From contig QIAU01000122.1 in NCBI GenBank assembly GCA_003225055.1, forward strand, positions 51,034 through 115,033: 64,000 bases of DNA, read 5' to 3'. The stretch is from Acidobacteriota bacterium. GTDB taxonomy: Bacteria; Acidobacteriota; Terriglobia; Terriglobales; Acidobacteriaceae. Shown piece after piece: positions 26,499 to 35,700 of the stretch. Positions within the stretch are counted from its first letter, which is position 1. The number at the start of each line of letters is the position of its first letter. A program made the position numbers and the translations under genes. The notes beneath the pieces are model-generated. The model worked only from the letters and a program-made list of their open reading frames with translations. It ran no database searches and was not told the origin of the DNA.

Positions 26499-26527
26499 TT
26501 GACACTGGATACTATATACACGAAAAT
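26499..26527 (+). promoter_or_regulatory. Candidate promoter and operator of the hydroxyproline operon
   Basis: Consensus -35 TTGACA (26499-26504), a 17-base spacer and a weaker -10 GAAAAT (26522-26527), 46 bases before the GTG start. The spacer contains GGATACTATATACAC, an A/T-rich pyrimidine-purine stretch like many FadR-type operators. A related stretch, CAATATATATGTAG, lies at about 26422-26435, just ahead of the divergent regulator gene. Confidence 0.45.
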
Positions 26528-26572
26528 CGGTCCTTTCTTAAATGAGTATCTGGCGACAGCATGGTGAGTTAA

Positions 26573-27553
26573 GTGACCCCACAGCGTATCCATATTATTG
26601 ACTCCCACACCGGGGGTGAGCCCACCCGGGTGGTGATGGCGGGAGGCCCCGAGCTTGGCCGGGGTAGTATGTCCGAGCGCCTGGAATGCCTTCGGCGCGA
26701 TTTTGACTGGTTTCGCTCGGCCGTTGTCAACGAGCCGCGCGGGTCAGACGCGGTGGTCGGGGCGTTGTTATGTGAGCCCGCCGATCTCACTTGTGTCGCG
26801 GGCGTTATCTTCTTTAACAACGTGGGCTATCTCGGCATGTGCGGTCACGGAACCATAGGCCTGGTCGTGACCCTCGCTTATACGGGCCGAATCGGTCCGG
26901 GAGTCCACAGGATCGTGACGCCTGCGGGAAGCGTAAGCGCCCAACTTCATCCGAGTGGTGCTGTTACCGTCCACAATGTGGCCAGTTATCGCTACCGGGC
27001 TGGCGTCACTGTGGATGTCCCCGGCCATGGCCGCTTGACCGGGGATGTAGCTTGGGGCGGCAACTGGTTCTTCCTGGTCAAGGAGCACGGGCTGAAGCTT
27101 TCTCTGGACAACATCGAGCAGCTTACCGAATTTACCTGGGCTGTTCGGAAGAGCCTGAGCGCTGCCGGAGTCAGCGGTGACGGCGGGGCTGAGATCGACC
27201 ACGTCGAGCTGTTCGGCCCGCCTGATCGCAAAGATGCCCATTCCAAAAACTTCGTCCTCTGCCCGGGCAAAGCCTACGACCGTTCTCCGTGCGGCACGGG
27301 AACCAGCGCCAAGGCGGCATGCTTGTACGCCGATGGGAAGCTCAGGCCGGGTGAGGTTTGGCGTCAGGAGAGCATTGTCGGGAGCGTGTTTGAAGTCACC
27401 GTGGCTGTCGACGGCAGCAAGGTGATGCCCAGCATTACAGGTACCGCCTTCGTGACCGCTGAGGGCGACCTGATCCTTCAGGAAAAAGATCCATTTCGGC
27501 TCGGCATCCCGGCAAGCGCCGGGTCGGAACCCGCTGTATTGGCGAGGCACTGA
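26573..27553 (+). CDS. 4-hydroxyproline 2-epimerase (proline racemase family)
   Basis: Converts trans-4-hydroxy-L-proline to cis-4-hydroxy-D-proline, the first step of the bacterial hydroxyproline pathway (LhpA/HypE-like). The 326 residues include the two catalytic cysteines C90 (GMCGHGTIG) and C240 (SPCGTGTSAK). A Cys/Cys pair marks proline racemase or 4-hydroxyproline epimerase, not the Thr/Cys dehydratase. The N-terminal IIDSHTGGEPTRVV is the family opening. It starts with GTG after a GGTGAG ribosome binding site. It heads a tightly packed operon: its TGA overlaps the next ATG by one base (TGATG). The downstream dehydrogenase and deaminase genes support hydroxyproline rather than proline as substrate. 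Confidence 0.93.
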   Translation: MTPQRIHIIDSHTGGEPTRVVMAGGPELGRGSMSERLECLRRDFDWFRSAVVNEPRGSDAVVGALLCEPADLTCVAGVIFFNNVGYLGMCGHGTIGLVVTLAYTGRIGPGVHRIVTPAGSVSAQLHPSGAVTVHNVASYRYRAGVTVDVPGHGRLTGDVAWGGNWFFLVKEHGLKLSLDNIEQLTEFTWAVRKSLSAAGVSGDGGAEIDHVELFGPPDRKDAHSKNFVLCPGKAYDRSPCGTGTSAKAACLYADGKLRPGEVWRQESIVGSVFEVTVAVDGSKVMPSITGTAFVTAEGDLILQEKDPFRLGIPASAGSEPAVLARH

Positions 27554-28677
27554 TGAGGCAGACTTTCGATGTCGCCATCGTGGGCGCCGGAATCGTTGGC
27601 GCCGCTTGTGCTCTGGAGTGTGCTCAGGCGGAACTAAAAGTTGCGATCATCGAATCGAGCATTGTAGGTGGCGGTGCGACCGCGGCCGCGATGGGCCACA
27701 TCGTCGCGATGGACGACTCCGAAGCCCAGTTCTCGTTAACTCGCTTCTCGCAGCAACTTTGGAACACCCTGCGGACTGAGCTGCCACGCGAAGTGGAATT
27801 TGAGCTCACCGGCACGATCTGGGTAGCGGCGGATGAAGACGAGATGTCGGCGGTGCGCAACAAGAACCGTTATTTCACATCTCGCGGAGTGCCTGCCGAG
27901 GTCCTGGATGCCGCCGCATTGAAGCAAGCGGAGCCGAACCTGCGTCCCGGACTAGTTGGAGCGCTGCTAGTTCCGGAAGATAGCGTGATCTATCCGCCGA
28001 CCGCCGCACGTTGGCTTGCGGAACGAGCACAACAGTGTGGCGCGTCATTGGTGCGTGGCAAAGCCATTCGTCTGCGCGGGGGCTCGGTAGAAATCGCCGA
28101 CGGCACGGCGATCAGCAGCAGCCTGGTGGTGAATGCCACGGGGGCCTGGGCGCCGGAGCTTACGCCGGGCCTTGAGATCAGGAAACGCAAGGGCCATCTG
28201 GTCATCACCGATCGATACTCAGGTTTCTTGCGGCACCAGCTCGTCGAGCTCGGGTATCTGAAGAGTGCCCACTCCGTCACCAGCGACTCCTGCGCATTTA
28301 ATGTGCAACCTCGGGCTACGGGCCAGATTTTAATTGGCTCTTCACGACAATACGGCGCGGAGCACAGTGCCATCGACCACAAGATCGTTGCCGGCATGCT
28401 GGCGCGCGCCTGCGAGTATATGCCGGCTCTGGGGAAGATGGCTGCGGTCCGCTGTTGGACAGGATTCCGTGCCGCCACTCCTGACAAGCTGCCCCTCATC
28501 GGCCCTTCGGTCACGGACCAGAAAATATGGCTGGCAACGGGGCATGAAGGGTTGGGGATCACGACCTCGCTAGGCACGGCAAAGCTGCTGGTCGATCAGA
28601 TTGTCGGTCGTCGCTCCGCTATTCCCATTGAACCCTATTTGCCTGCGCGTGGCTCGCGGGAGCATGTGTATGCCTGA
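27553..28677 (+). CDS. D-hydroxyproline dehydrogenase, FAD (DAO-type) subunit
   Basis: A 374-residue FAD enzyme of the D-amino-acid oxidase/glycine oxidase fold, matching the beta subunit (LhpB-like, also HcnC/SoxB-like) of heteromeric D-hydroxyproline dehydrogenases. The dinucleotide motif VAIVGAGIVGAA lies at about residues 7-18 and the C-terminal GLGITTSLGTAKLL closes the FAD site. It would oxidise cis-4-hydroxy-D-proline to pyrroline-4-hydroxy-2-carboxylate, passing electrons through the two partner subunits coded next. Its start overlaps the epimerase stop by one base and its stop overlaps the ferredoxin-like gene by eight, arguing for coupled translation and a fixed complex. Confidence 0.9.
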   Translation: MRQTFDVAIVGAGIVGAACALECAQAELKVAIIESSIVGGGATAAAMGHIVAMDDSEAQFSLTRFSQQLWNTLRTELPREVEFELTGTIWVAADEDEMSAVRNKNRYFTSRGVPAEVLDAAALKQAEPNLRPGLVGALLVPEDSVIYPPTAARWLAERAQQCGASLVRGKAIRLRGGSVEIADGTAISSSLVVNATGAWAPELTPGLEIRKRKGHLVITDRYSGFLRHQLVELGYLKSAHSVTSDSCAFNVQPRATGQILIGSSRQYGAEHSAIDHKIVAGMLARACEYMPALGKMAAVRCWTGFRAATPDKLPLIGPSVTDQKIWLATGHEGLGITTSLGTAKLLVDQIVGRRSAIPIEPYLPARGSREHVYA

Positions 28678-28918
28678 AATCATCCACGTCTCGGTGAACG
28701 GAATAGCCGTTGCGGTCGAGTCCGGAACCACGGTTGCCGCTGCCGTCCTGCAGTGCGGGATTTCCAGCTTTCGTCGCTCCGTCACCGGCGAACCGCGAGG
28801 CCCGCTGTGCGGCATGGGAATCTGTTTTGAATGCCGTGTCACGGTCGACCGCCTTGCCCACGCGAAGAGCTGCCAGACACTGTGCACGCCTGGCATGGAG
28901 ATAACAACCGATGAGTAG
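28670..28918 (+). CDS. D-hydroxyproline dehydrogenase, small 2Fe-2S subunit
   Basis: An 82-residue ferredoxin-like protein with the plant-type cluster cysteines in CGMGICFEC and, after 13 residues, CQTLC. It corresponds to the HcnA/SoxA-N-terminal type gamma subunit of D-hydroxyproline dehydrogenase and carries electrons between the flavin subunits. The start at 28670 is preferred over the ATG at 28664 because GGGAG (28658-28662) is then seven bases away; longer in-frame extensions lie inside the upstream gene. It overlaps both neighbours by eight bases. Confidence 0.88.
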   Translation: MPEIIHVSVNGIAVAVESGTTVAAAVLQCGISSFRRSVTGEPRGPLCGMGICFECRVTVDRLAHAKSCQTLCTPGMEITTDE

Positions 28919-30206
28919 TCCTCGCTGGGACATTGTGGTGGTCGGCGGCGGCCCGGCCGGCATTGCGGCGGCAGTGCGCGCTGCCGAAACTGGCGCGTCA
29001 GTGTTGCTCGTTGATGACAATCCCAGTTTGGGCGGGCAAATCTGGCGGGGCGCAGAGGACAATTCCTCACTTCGAGTGGCGCGCTCGTGGCGTGAGCGGC
29101 TGAAGCGCTCGCCTGCTCAGGTGCTGCGAGGGTTCCGCATCTTCGATCAGCCCGTGCCGGGTGTGTTACTCGCTGAGAGCGCGGAATCGGTTCGTGAAAT
29201 TCCACACTCGCGGCTGATCATTTGCACGGGCGGGCGGGAATGCTTTCTACCGTTTCCCGGTTGGACCCTGCCCAACGTCATGGGCGCCGGCGGACTTGAG
29301 GCCATGGTGAAGTCCGGCGTGCCGGTAGCGGGGAAAAGTGTGGTAGTTGCCGGAACTGGTCCGCTGCTTCTGCCGGTCGCGGCTTACCTGCGAAAACGTG
29401 GAGCAAGGGTGCGCCTGATCGCAGAGCAGGCTTCGCGCGCTGCGATGCTACGTTTCGCGACCGCGTTTGCTTCCCAGCCGCAAAAGGGAGTGCAAGCAAT
29501 TGGGCTCATGTGGCAGCTTGTCGGCGTCCCGTATCGCCTTGGCTGCTGGCCGGTCGAAGCGAAGGGTGCTGGAAAAGTGAGGGCAGTCGTGTTGCAGCAG
29601 GGGGGTCGCCGGTTCGAGGTCGAGTGCGACTATCTTGCTTGCGGTTTTCATCTGGTCCCCAACACGGAGCTGGCCGCGCTTCTGGGATGCGAACTACGCG
29701 ATGGCGCAGTTTGGGTCGACGATGCACAACAGACTTCTGTGCCGAATGTCTATTGCGCGGGTGAACCCACTGGCATTGGCGGAGTCGATCTTGCGCTCGT
29801 GGAAGGCCAGATCGCCGCTCTTGCCGCCACGGACAAGCCCCGAGAGGCTCAGCAGCTGCACCAGCTTCGTGCCCGCCATCGCGCGTTCGCAGCTGCCCTG
29901 CAACGAGCTTTCGCTTTGCGCGAGGAGTTGAGAAAACTACCGTGCCCGGATACTTTGCTGTGCCGCTGCGAAGACGTGACCTTTCACCGGGTCGCCAAGT
30001 GCCAGAGCTGGCGCGAGGCCAAGTTGCACACGCGCTGTGGTATGGGTCCGTGCCAGGGACGCGTTTGTGGTGCGGCAGTCGAGTTCCTGCTTCGCTGGAA
30101 TATCGAGTCGGTTCGGCCGCCGCTATTTGAGGTGCGGGTAGAAAGCATAGCGATTGAACTGACCGTCGGGCCCACGCCCCAGGTCTCCCAAGGAGCGGAA
30201 GGATGA
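28911..30206 (+). CDS. D-hydroxyproline dehydrogenase, FAD/NAD(P)-type subunit with BFD-like Fe-S domain
   Basis: A 431-residue pyridine-nucleotide-disulphide-reductase-type flavoprotein matching the alpha subunit (LhpE/HcnB/SoxA-like). The FAD motif is VVVGGGPAGIAAAV near residue 8, a second dinucleotide motif is VVVAGTGPLLLPVAAYL (about residues 143-159), and TGIGGVDLALVEG closes the FAD site. The C-terminus is a [2Fe-2S] BFD-like domain: LLCRCEDVTF then RCGMGPCQGRVCG, with Cys-x-Cys and Cys-x4-Cys ligands. It forms a complex with the two preceding subunits. The ATG overlaps the Fe-S gene stop by eight bases, and its own stop overlaps the deaminase start (ATGA at 30203). Confidence 0.9.
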   Translation: MSSPRWDIVVVGGGPAGIAAAVRAAETGASVLLVDDNPSLGGQIWRGAEDNSSLRVARSWRERLKRSPAQVLRGFRIFDQPVPGVLLAESAESVREIPHSRLIICTGGRECFLPFPGWTLPNVMGAGGLEAMVKSGVPVAGKSVVVAGTGPLLLPVAAYLRKRGARVRLIAEQASRAAMLRFATAFASQPQKGVQAIGLMWQLVGVPYRLGCWPVEAKGAGKVRAVVLQQGGRRFEVECDYLACGFHLVPNTELAALLGCELRDGAVWVDDAQQTSVPNVYCAGEPTGIGGVDLALVEGQIAALAATDKPREAQQLHQLRARHRAFAAALQRAFALREELRKLPCPDTLLCRCEDVTFHRVAKCQSWREAKLHTRCGMGPCQGRVCGAAVEFLLRWNIESVRPPLFEVRVESIAIELTVGPTPQVSQGAEG

Positions 30207-31135
30207 AGTGGCGAGGTGTAATGCCGGCAATCACGACCTGTTTCGACAAGTCCCTGGGCGTCGACCATGGCTTTGTGGCGGAGCACTGCCGCTGGCTGCT
30301 CGACAACGGATGTACCGGAATCGTCGCGCTCGGCTCGCTCGGCGAAGGTTCGACGCTGAGCTTTGACGACAAGCTGACGATTGTTCGCACCTGTGTACGG
30401 GCCGTCGGCAATCGCGCTCCCGTGGTGGCCTCGATCTCATCGTTGAGCACCTCAGAGGCGACAGCTCTGGCGCAGCAAACTGCCGACCTGGGATGCGATG
30501 GCCTCATGGTATTGCCGCCCTACGTCTACCGCGGCGACGCGCGCGAAATGCTAGCCTTTGTGTCTTCTGTCCTGTGCGCCACCAGTCTTTCCTGCATGCT
30601 GTACAACAACCCGATCGCCTACGGCACCGACTTTCTGCCCGAACACATTGCCCAGCTTGCCGGCGAGCATTCGAATCTTCACGCGGTGAAAGAATCCAGT
30701 GCCGACGTGCGCCGCATCAGTGCGATTCGCGCTCTGGTTGGCGACGGTCTCGAGATCTTCGTGGGCGTTGATGACGTGATCGTGGAGGGTGTCGGAGCAG
30801 GCGCGGTGGGCTGGATCGCAGGGCTGGCGAACGCATTACCGCGTGAGTCGGTGGACCTGTTCAATTACGCGGTCGAAGGTGAACGCGAAAAAGCTTTCGA
30901 ACTTTACCGCTGGTTCCTGCCCCTGCTGCGCCTGGACACGGTTCCTAAATTCGTGCAGCTCGTCAAGCTGGTGCAGGAGATGGTGGGTATGGGAAACAGC
31001 CGGGTGCGCCCTCCGCGTTTGCCGCTTGCAGGCGCTGAACTGGAAGAGGCTCGGAACCTGATCCGGACCGCAATGGCGAATCGTCCGAAAGTAGCAGCCG
31101 GATCCAGCAAGCCGGCCGCCCTACAAAGGCAATAA
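30203..31135 (+). CDS. 1-pyrroline-4-hydroxy-2-carboxylate deaminase (DapA family)
   Basis: A 310-residue class I aldolase-fold enzyme (DHDPS/NAL superfamily). In this operon it should convert pyrroline-4-hydroxy-2-carboxylate to 2-oxoglutarate semialdehyde plus ammonia (LhpC/HypD-like). The Schiff-base lysine is K163 in NLHAVKESSADVRR and the conserved Tyr lies in LYNNPIAYGTDF. The N-terminal GVMPAITTCFD and GSLGEGSTLS fit the family. A dihydrodipicolinate synthase or KDG-dehydratase role is the alternative by fold, but the context decides. The start overlaps the previous stop by four bases. Confidence 0.9.
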   Translation: MKWRGVMPAITTCFDKSLGVDHGFVAEHCRWLLDNGCTGIVALGSLGEGSTLSFDDKLTIVRTCVRAVGNRAPVVASISSLSTSEATALAQQTADLGCDGLMVLPPYVYRGDAREMLAFVSSVLCATSLSCMLYNNPIAYGTDFLPEHIAQLAGEHSNLHAVKESSADVRRISAIRALVGDGLEIFVGVDDVIVEGVGAGAVGWIAGLANALPRESVDLFNYAVEGEREKAFELYRWFLPLLRLDTVPKFVQLVKLVQEMVGMGNSRVRPPRLPLAGAELEEARNLIRTAMANRPKVAAGSSKPAALQRQ

Positions 31136-31146
31136 CTACGAAAGCC

Positions 31147-32721
31147 ATGGATCTGCGCGGGCAGTCTGTCGTGAATTTCGAAGTATCGCGGAATGGGCGG
31201 ACGTTCACCGCTTTCAATCCGGTGAACGGGCAGGCTCTTGCGCCGGAGTTCCGCTCCGCCGGCCCGGAGGACGTGGACCGCGCTGCCGGTTTCGCGGAGC
31301 GCGCCTTTAAGTCGTATAGCCGTTGGAGCGGCAAGCAGAAAGCTGAACTCCTGCGGCGCATGGCAGCTGATATCGAAGTGCTGAGAAATGATCTGATCGA
31401 GCGCACTGCGCTGGAGACTGCGTTGTCCGAGGATCGGCTGCACGGCGAACTGACGCGCACTTGCCATCAATTACTACTCTTCGCGTCTCTCGTGGAGGAA
31501 GGTTCGTGGGTAGGAGCGCAAATCGACCGCGCCGACCCCGAACGAAAGCCTGCTCCGAAGCCCGACCTCCGATCGATACTGCGCCCGCTCGGGCCAGTTG
31601 CTGTTTTCGGAGCCAGCAATTTCCCACTCGCATTTTCCGTGGCTGGTGGCGACACTGCTTCCGCATTAGCCGCCGGCAATCCGGTGGTGGTCAAGGCACA
31701 TCCGGCACACCCCGGCGCCAGTGAGATGGTTGGCCGCGCCATGGCTGAAGCTGTGCGCAAAACTGGCGCTCCGGATGGCACCTTCGCGCTTCTGTTTGAT
31801 GCCGGCACTGAAGTGGGCCGCGCGCTGGTCGAGCATCCGGCAATCAAGGCGGCCGGATTCACAGGCTCCCGCGCCGCCGGACGCGCATTGGCGGACCTGG
31901 CCGCTAGGCGACCCGCCCCCATTCCTTTTTTTGCGGAAATGAGCAGTACCAATCCGGTTTTCATTCTGCCGCGAGCGATGGCGGGGCGAGGCGAACAGAT
32001 TGCCGCAGGCCTGCATGGTTCCGTCACTCTCGGCGCAGGTCAGTTTTGCACCAAGCCGGGCCTCGTGCTGGTCGGCACCGATTCGGCTTCGGAGCGATTC
32101 GTAGGTAGGCTCGGCGAACTGATTGCAGCCACTCCGCAGAGCGTTCTGTTAACCGCAGGCATTGGTAAATCCTACGCAACGGGCGTGGAACATCGTGCGC
32201 GGTTGCGGCGTGTCGCTGGCCCCGCCGGCTCGGGGAAAGGGTTTGGCGCGTCCGCAACGCTGTTCGAAACCGATATAGACAGGCTGACTCGTCAGCCCGA
32301 TCTGGCTGAGGAGTTATTTGGACCTTCGACTGTGATTGTTCGTCACAGCAGCCGTGAGCAGTTGCTTCGCTTCGCTGATGGCCTTGAAGGTCATCTCACG
32401 GCCGCCATTCACGGCACCGAGGAAGACCTCCGCGAGGCGGCGGACCTGGTGGCGATCCTGGAACAGAAAGTCGGCAGAATCGTTTTCAACGGCTATCCCA
32501 CCGGCGTGGAAGTCTCTCACGCCATGGTTCACGGCGGCCCGCATCCGGCGACTTCCGATGCGCGCTTCACATCGGTAGGAACGCAGGCCATCCTGCGCTT
32601 TGCGCGGCCCGTATGCTTCCAGAACTTCCCCGATGAAGCGCTGCCACACGAATTGCAAAGGGCCAATCCGCTGGGCATCTGGCGTAGGCTTGATGGACGA
32701 TTGACGCAAGAACGCGGCTAA
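31147..32721 (+). CDS. 2-oxoglutarate semialdehyde dehydrogenase, NADP-dependent type
   Basis: Aldehyde dehydrogenase of 524 residues, the last step to 2-oxoglutarate (LhpG/KGSADH-like). The catalytic pair is E264 (FFAEMSSTNPVF) and C301 (GAGQFCTKPGLVLV). GASNFPLAFSVAGGDTASAL with the following NPVVVKAHPAHPG is the signature of the group that oxidises alpha-ketoglutaric semialdehyde. It lies 11 bases after the deaminase gene, closing the operon, so hydroxyproline carbon enters the TCA cycle without leaving these six genes. The same activity would serve L-arabinose or glucarate oxidation, which could matter beside the GH127 genes; that link is inference. Confidence 0.92.
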   Translation: MDLRGQSVVNFEVSRNGRTFTAFNPVNGQALAPEFRSAGPEDVDRAAGFAERAFKSYSRWSGKQKAELLRRMAADIEVLRNDLIERTALETALSEDRLHGELTRTCHQLLLFASLVEEGSWVGAQIDRADPERKPAPKPDLRSILRPLGPVAVFGASNFPLAFSVAGGDTASALAAGNPVVVKAHPAHPGASEMVGRAMAEAVRKTGAPDGTFALLFDAGTEVGRALVEHPAIKAAGFTGSRAAGRALADLAARRPAPIPFFAEMSSTNPVFILPRAMAGRGEQIAAGLHGSVTLGAGQFCTKPGLVLVGTDSASERFVGRLGELIAATPQSVLLTAGIGKSYATGVEHRARLRRVAGPAGSGKGFGASATLFETDIDRLTRQPDLAEELFGPSTVIVRHSSREQLLRFADGLEGHLTAAIHGTEEDLREAADLVAILEQKVGRIVFNGYPTGVEVSHAMVHGGPHPATSDARFTSVGTQAILRFARPVCFQNFPDEALPHELQRANPLGIWRRLDGRLTQERG

Positions 32722-32757
32722 CAGTTGCTGGACTGATTAGATGGAGGGAGGCGGCTG

Positions 32758-35700
32758 ATGAGATCATCACATCGATGGATGCTGGGTTTCGCGATGTTTG
32801 CCAGTATTTTTCTGCTGATAACTGGCAGCGTAGCCCAGGACGAAAACGAAGAGAAGCATGAAGAACCCGGCTTCCACTTTCGTTTCATTGGTCCGGTAGT
32901 CGGAAATCGCATCGCCGCGATCGCCGGCATCGCCGGCGACCCGAACACGTACTATGCCGGCGCGGCCTCCGGTGGCGTGTGGAAGACCGTGGACGGCGGC
33001 AATCGTTGGCAGCCCATCTTCGACGACCAGCCTGTACAGGCGATCGGTGCACTGGCGGTTGCGCCCTCCGATACCTCCATCGTGTGGGCCGGTACCGGCG
33101 AAGCTTGGGCCATCCGCGACAGTGATGTGGGCGGCAACGGCGTCTATCGCTCCATGGACGCGGGTAAGACATGGACGCACATGGGCCTGGACGAGACTGG
33201 GCGAATCGCACGCATCGTCATCAATCCTATTGATCCGAAAATGGTCTTTGTGTGCGCCGCAGGCCGCTTAACCGGTCCTCAGCAGGAGCGTGGCGTCTAT
33301 CGCACGGCCGACGGCGGCGAGCACTGGCAACGGGTTTTGTTCGTCAACGAAAACACAGGCTGCTCGGGTCTCTCCATGGATCCGCAAAATCCTCGAACCA
33401 TGTTTGCGGGCACCTGGGAAGTTGTGATGCATACCTACGCCGAACTGAGCGGCGGCCCGGGTAGCGGCGTCTATGTTACGAACGACGGCGGCGACACCTG
33501 GGCGCACATCGAGGGCCATGGCCTTCCCCATTCGCCCGTAGGCAAGATTGACGTGGCGGTTGCCCCCACCGATTCAAACCGCGTCTACGCCCTCATCCAG
33601 ACGCCCGACCAGGGGTCAGTTTGGCGATCGGACGATGGCGGCCAGAAGTGGAAAGTCGTCAACTGGGATCGATCGCTCATCGGACGCGCTGGCTACTACA
33701 TCCGCATTCAAGTCTCGCCCACGAATGAGAACGAAGTGTTCGTCGCCAACAGCAGCTTTCATCATTCGGTGGACGGCGGCGAGATCTTCGCAACCGTGAG
33801 ATGGGGCGGCGACACTCACGACATCTGGATCGATCCCAGGAATGCTGATCGATTTGTGATCACCGATGACGCTGGCCTCATCATCACGCAAGCGCACGGG
33901 CGTGGTTTTCACCGGGTAACGTTCCCGATCGGCCAGATGTATCACGTTGCTGTCGATGACCAGGTTCCCTACTACGTCTACAGCAACATGCAGGACGACG
34001 GCACCATGCGCGGACCAAGTACTTCGGCTCCCAGCACTGGCTACGAGCCCGAGGAGGAGGAATCTGGTTGGGAACACAGGCTGGGAGGATGCGAATCAGG
34101 CTTTACCTTACCTGATCTGACCGATCCCAACATCATCTGGGCGTCCTGCTATGGCGATGAAGTAACCCGCTATGACGCGCGCCTGAAGAAAGCGCACTCC
34201 GTAAGCCCGTGGCGTCACACCCTGGACTCCCCGCCAAATGAGAGCAAGTACCGCTGCCACTGGACTCCGCCGCTCGCTATAGACCCGTTCGACCATAACA
34301 CCGTTTATTACGGATGTCAGGTGATCTTCCAAACGTCCAATGGCGGTCAGAGTTGGGCGGTGATTAGTCCGGATTTGTCAACCCAGGATCCGAGCCGCAT
34401 TATTTCATCCGGTGGAATCGTGGGTGACAATCTGGGACAGTTCTATGGCGAAGTCGTGTTCGCGATCGCGCCTTCTACGTTGGAGAAAGGACTGATTTGG
34501 GCTGGCACCAATGACGGCAAGGTCTGGTACACGAACGACGGCGGCAGCCATTGGAATGATGTAACGAGAAACCTCAAAATGCCGGCCTGGGGAGCCGTCA
34601 CCAGCATTCAGCCTTCTTTCTTCGACGCCGGAACGGCCTACCTTTCGGCTGACTACCACCTGATGGATAACCGCGATCCCTTCATTTACAAGACCACCAA
34701 CTTTGGGCAGTCCTGGACGCTGATCTCAGGCGGCATTCCGAAGGGTCCGCTTTCGTACGTGCGAGTGCTTGCGGAAGATCCCAACAGGAAAGGCCTGCTG
34801 TTCGCAGGAACCGGCAACGCCCTCTACTACTCGCTTGACGACGGCGGACACTGGACCAATCTTCAGGGCGGGCTGCCTCATGCCACAGTATCGTGGGCGG
34901 TCGTGCAGAAGAATTTCCATGACCTCGTGGTGTCGACCTACGGCCGCGGTCTTTACATTCTGGATGACATTACGCCTCTTGAGCAGATGGGCGCTCGAGC
35001 TCCGCAGCAGCCAATCCGGCTGTACATGCCGCGTTCTGCCTACCGTTTCTCGCGCCACTCACGTGCGTTCGTCAATTACGAACTCGAGACCGCACCAAAA
35101 AAGCCGGTGCAGATCGACATCCTCGATTCTTCCGGCCAACTGGTGCGGCACCTCGAGGAACCCGCGCGTCAGGGATTTAATCGTACCGCCTGGGACCTGC
35201 ACTACGACGGTCCTCGTCTGGTAAGGCTACGCACGACGCCGCCGGAAAACCCGTACATTTGGGAAGAGCCTCGTTTCCACGGAAAAGATTGGCGTCCCAT
35301 CACGCACTGGGGCATGCGAACGAAGCTGCCCGGGCCCCTCGTCCTGCCCGGACAATACACGGTTAAGCTTACGGTCGACGATCAATCGGTCACTGCGCCG
35401 CTCGAGGTGGTGCGCGATCCCAAGACTCCCGCCACCGATACTGAACTGGCTGCGTCCGTGAAGTTGCAGCTGCGCATTCGCGACGACGTCAGCAAGGCCG
35501 CGGACATGGTCAACAATATCGAGTGGGCGCGCAGGCAACTCTCTTTCTTGGACAAGATGTACAGCGAGGCGAAAAAGACTGACATCGCAAAGACGATCCA
35601 GGAGATGGACCAGAAGATGCAGAAGGTCGAATACATGCTGGTGTCACGAGCCCTCACCACCAGCGACGATAAGTACTACAGCGCAAGCTACAAGGTCTAC

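Noticed and set aside
29506..30507. Minus-strand open frame of 333 codons
   Set aside because: It is antisense to the hydroxyproline dehydrogenase and deaminase genes, with Arg/Ser/Pro-rich composition typical of shadow frames.
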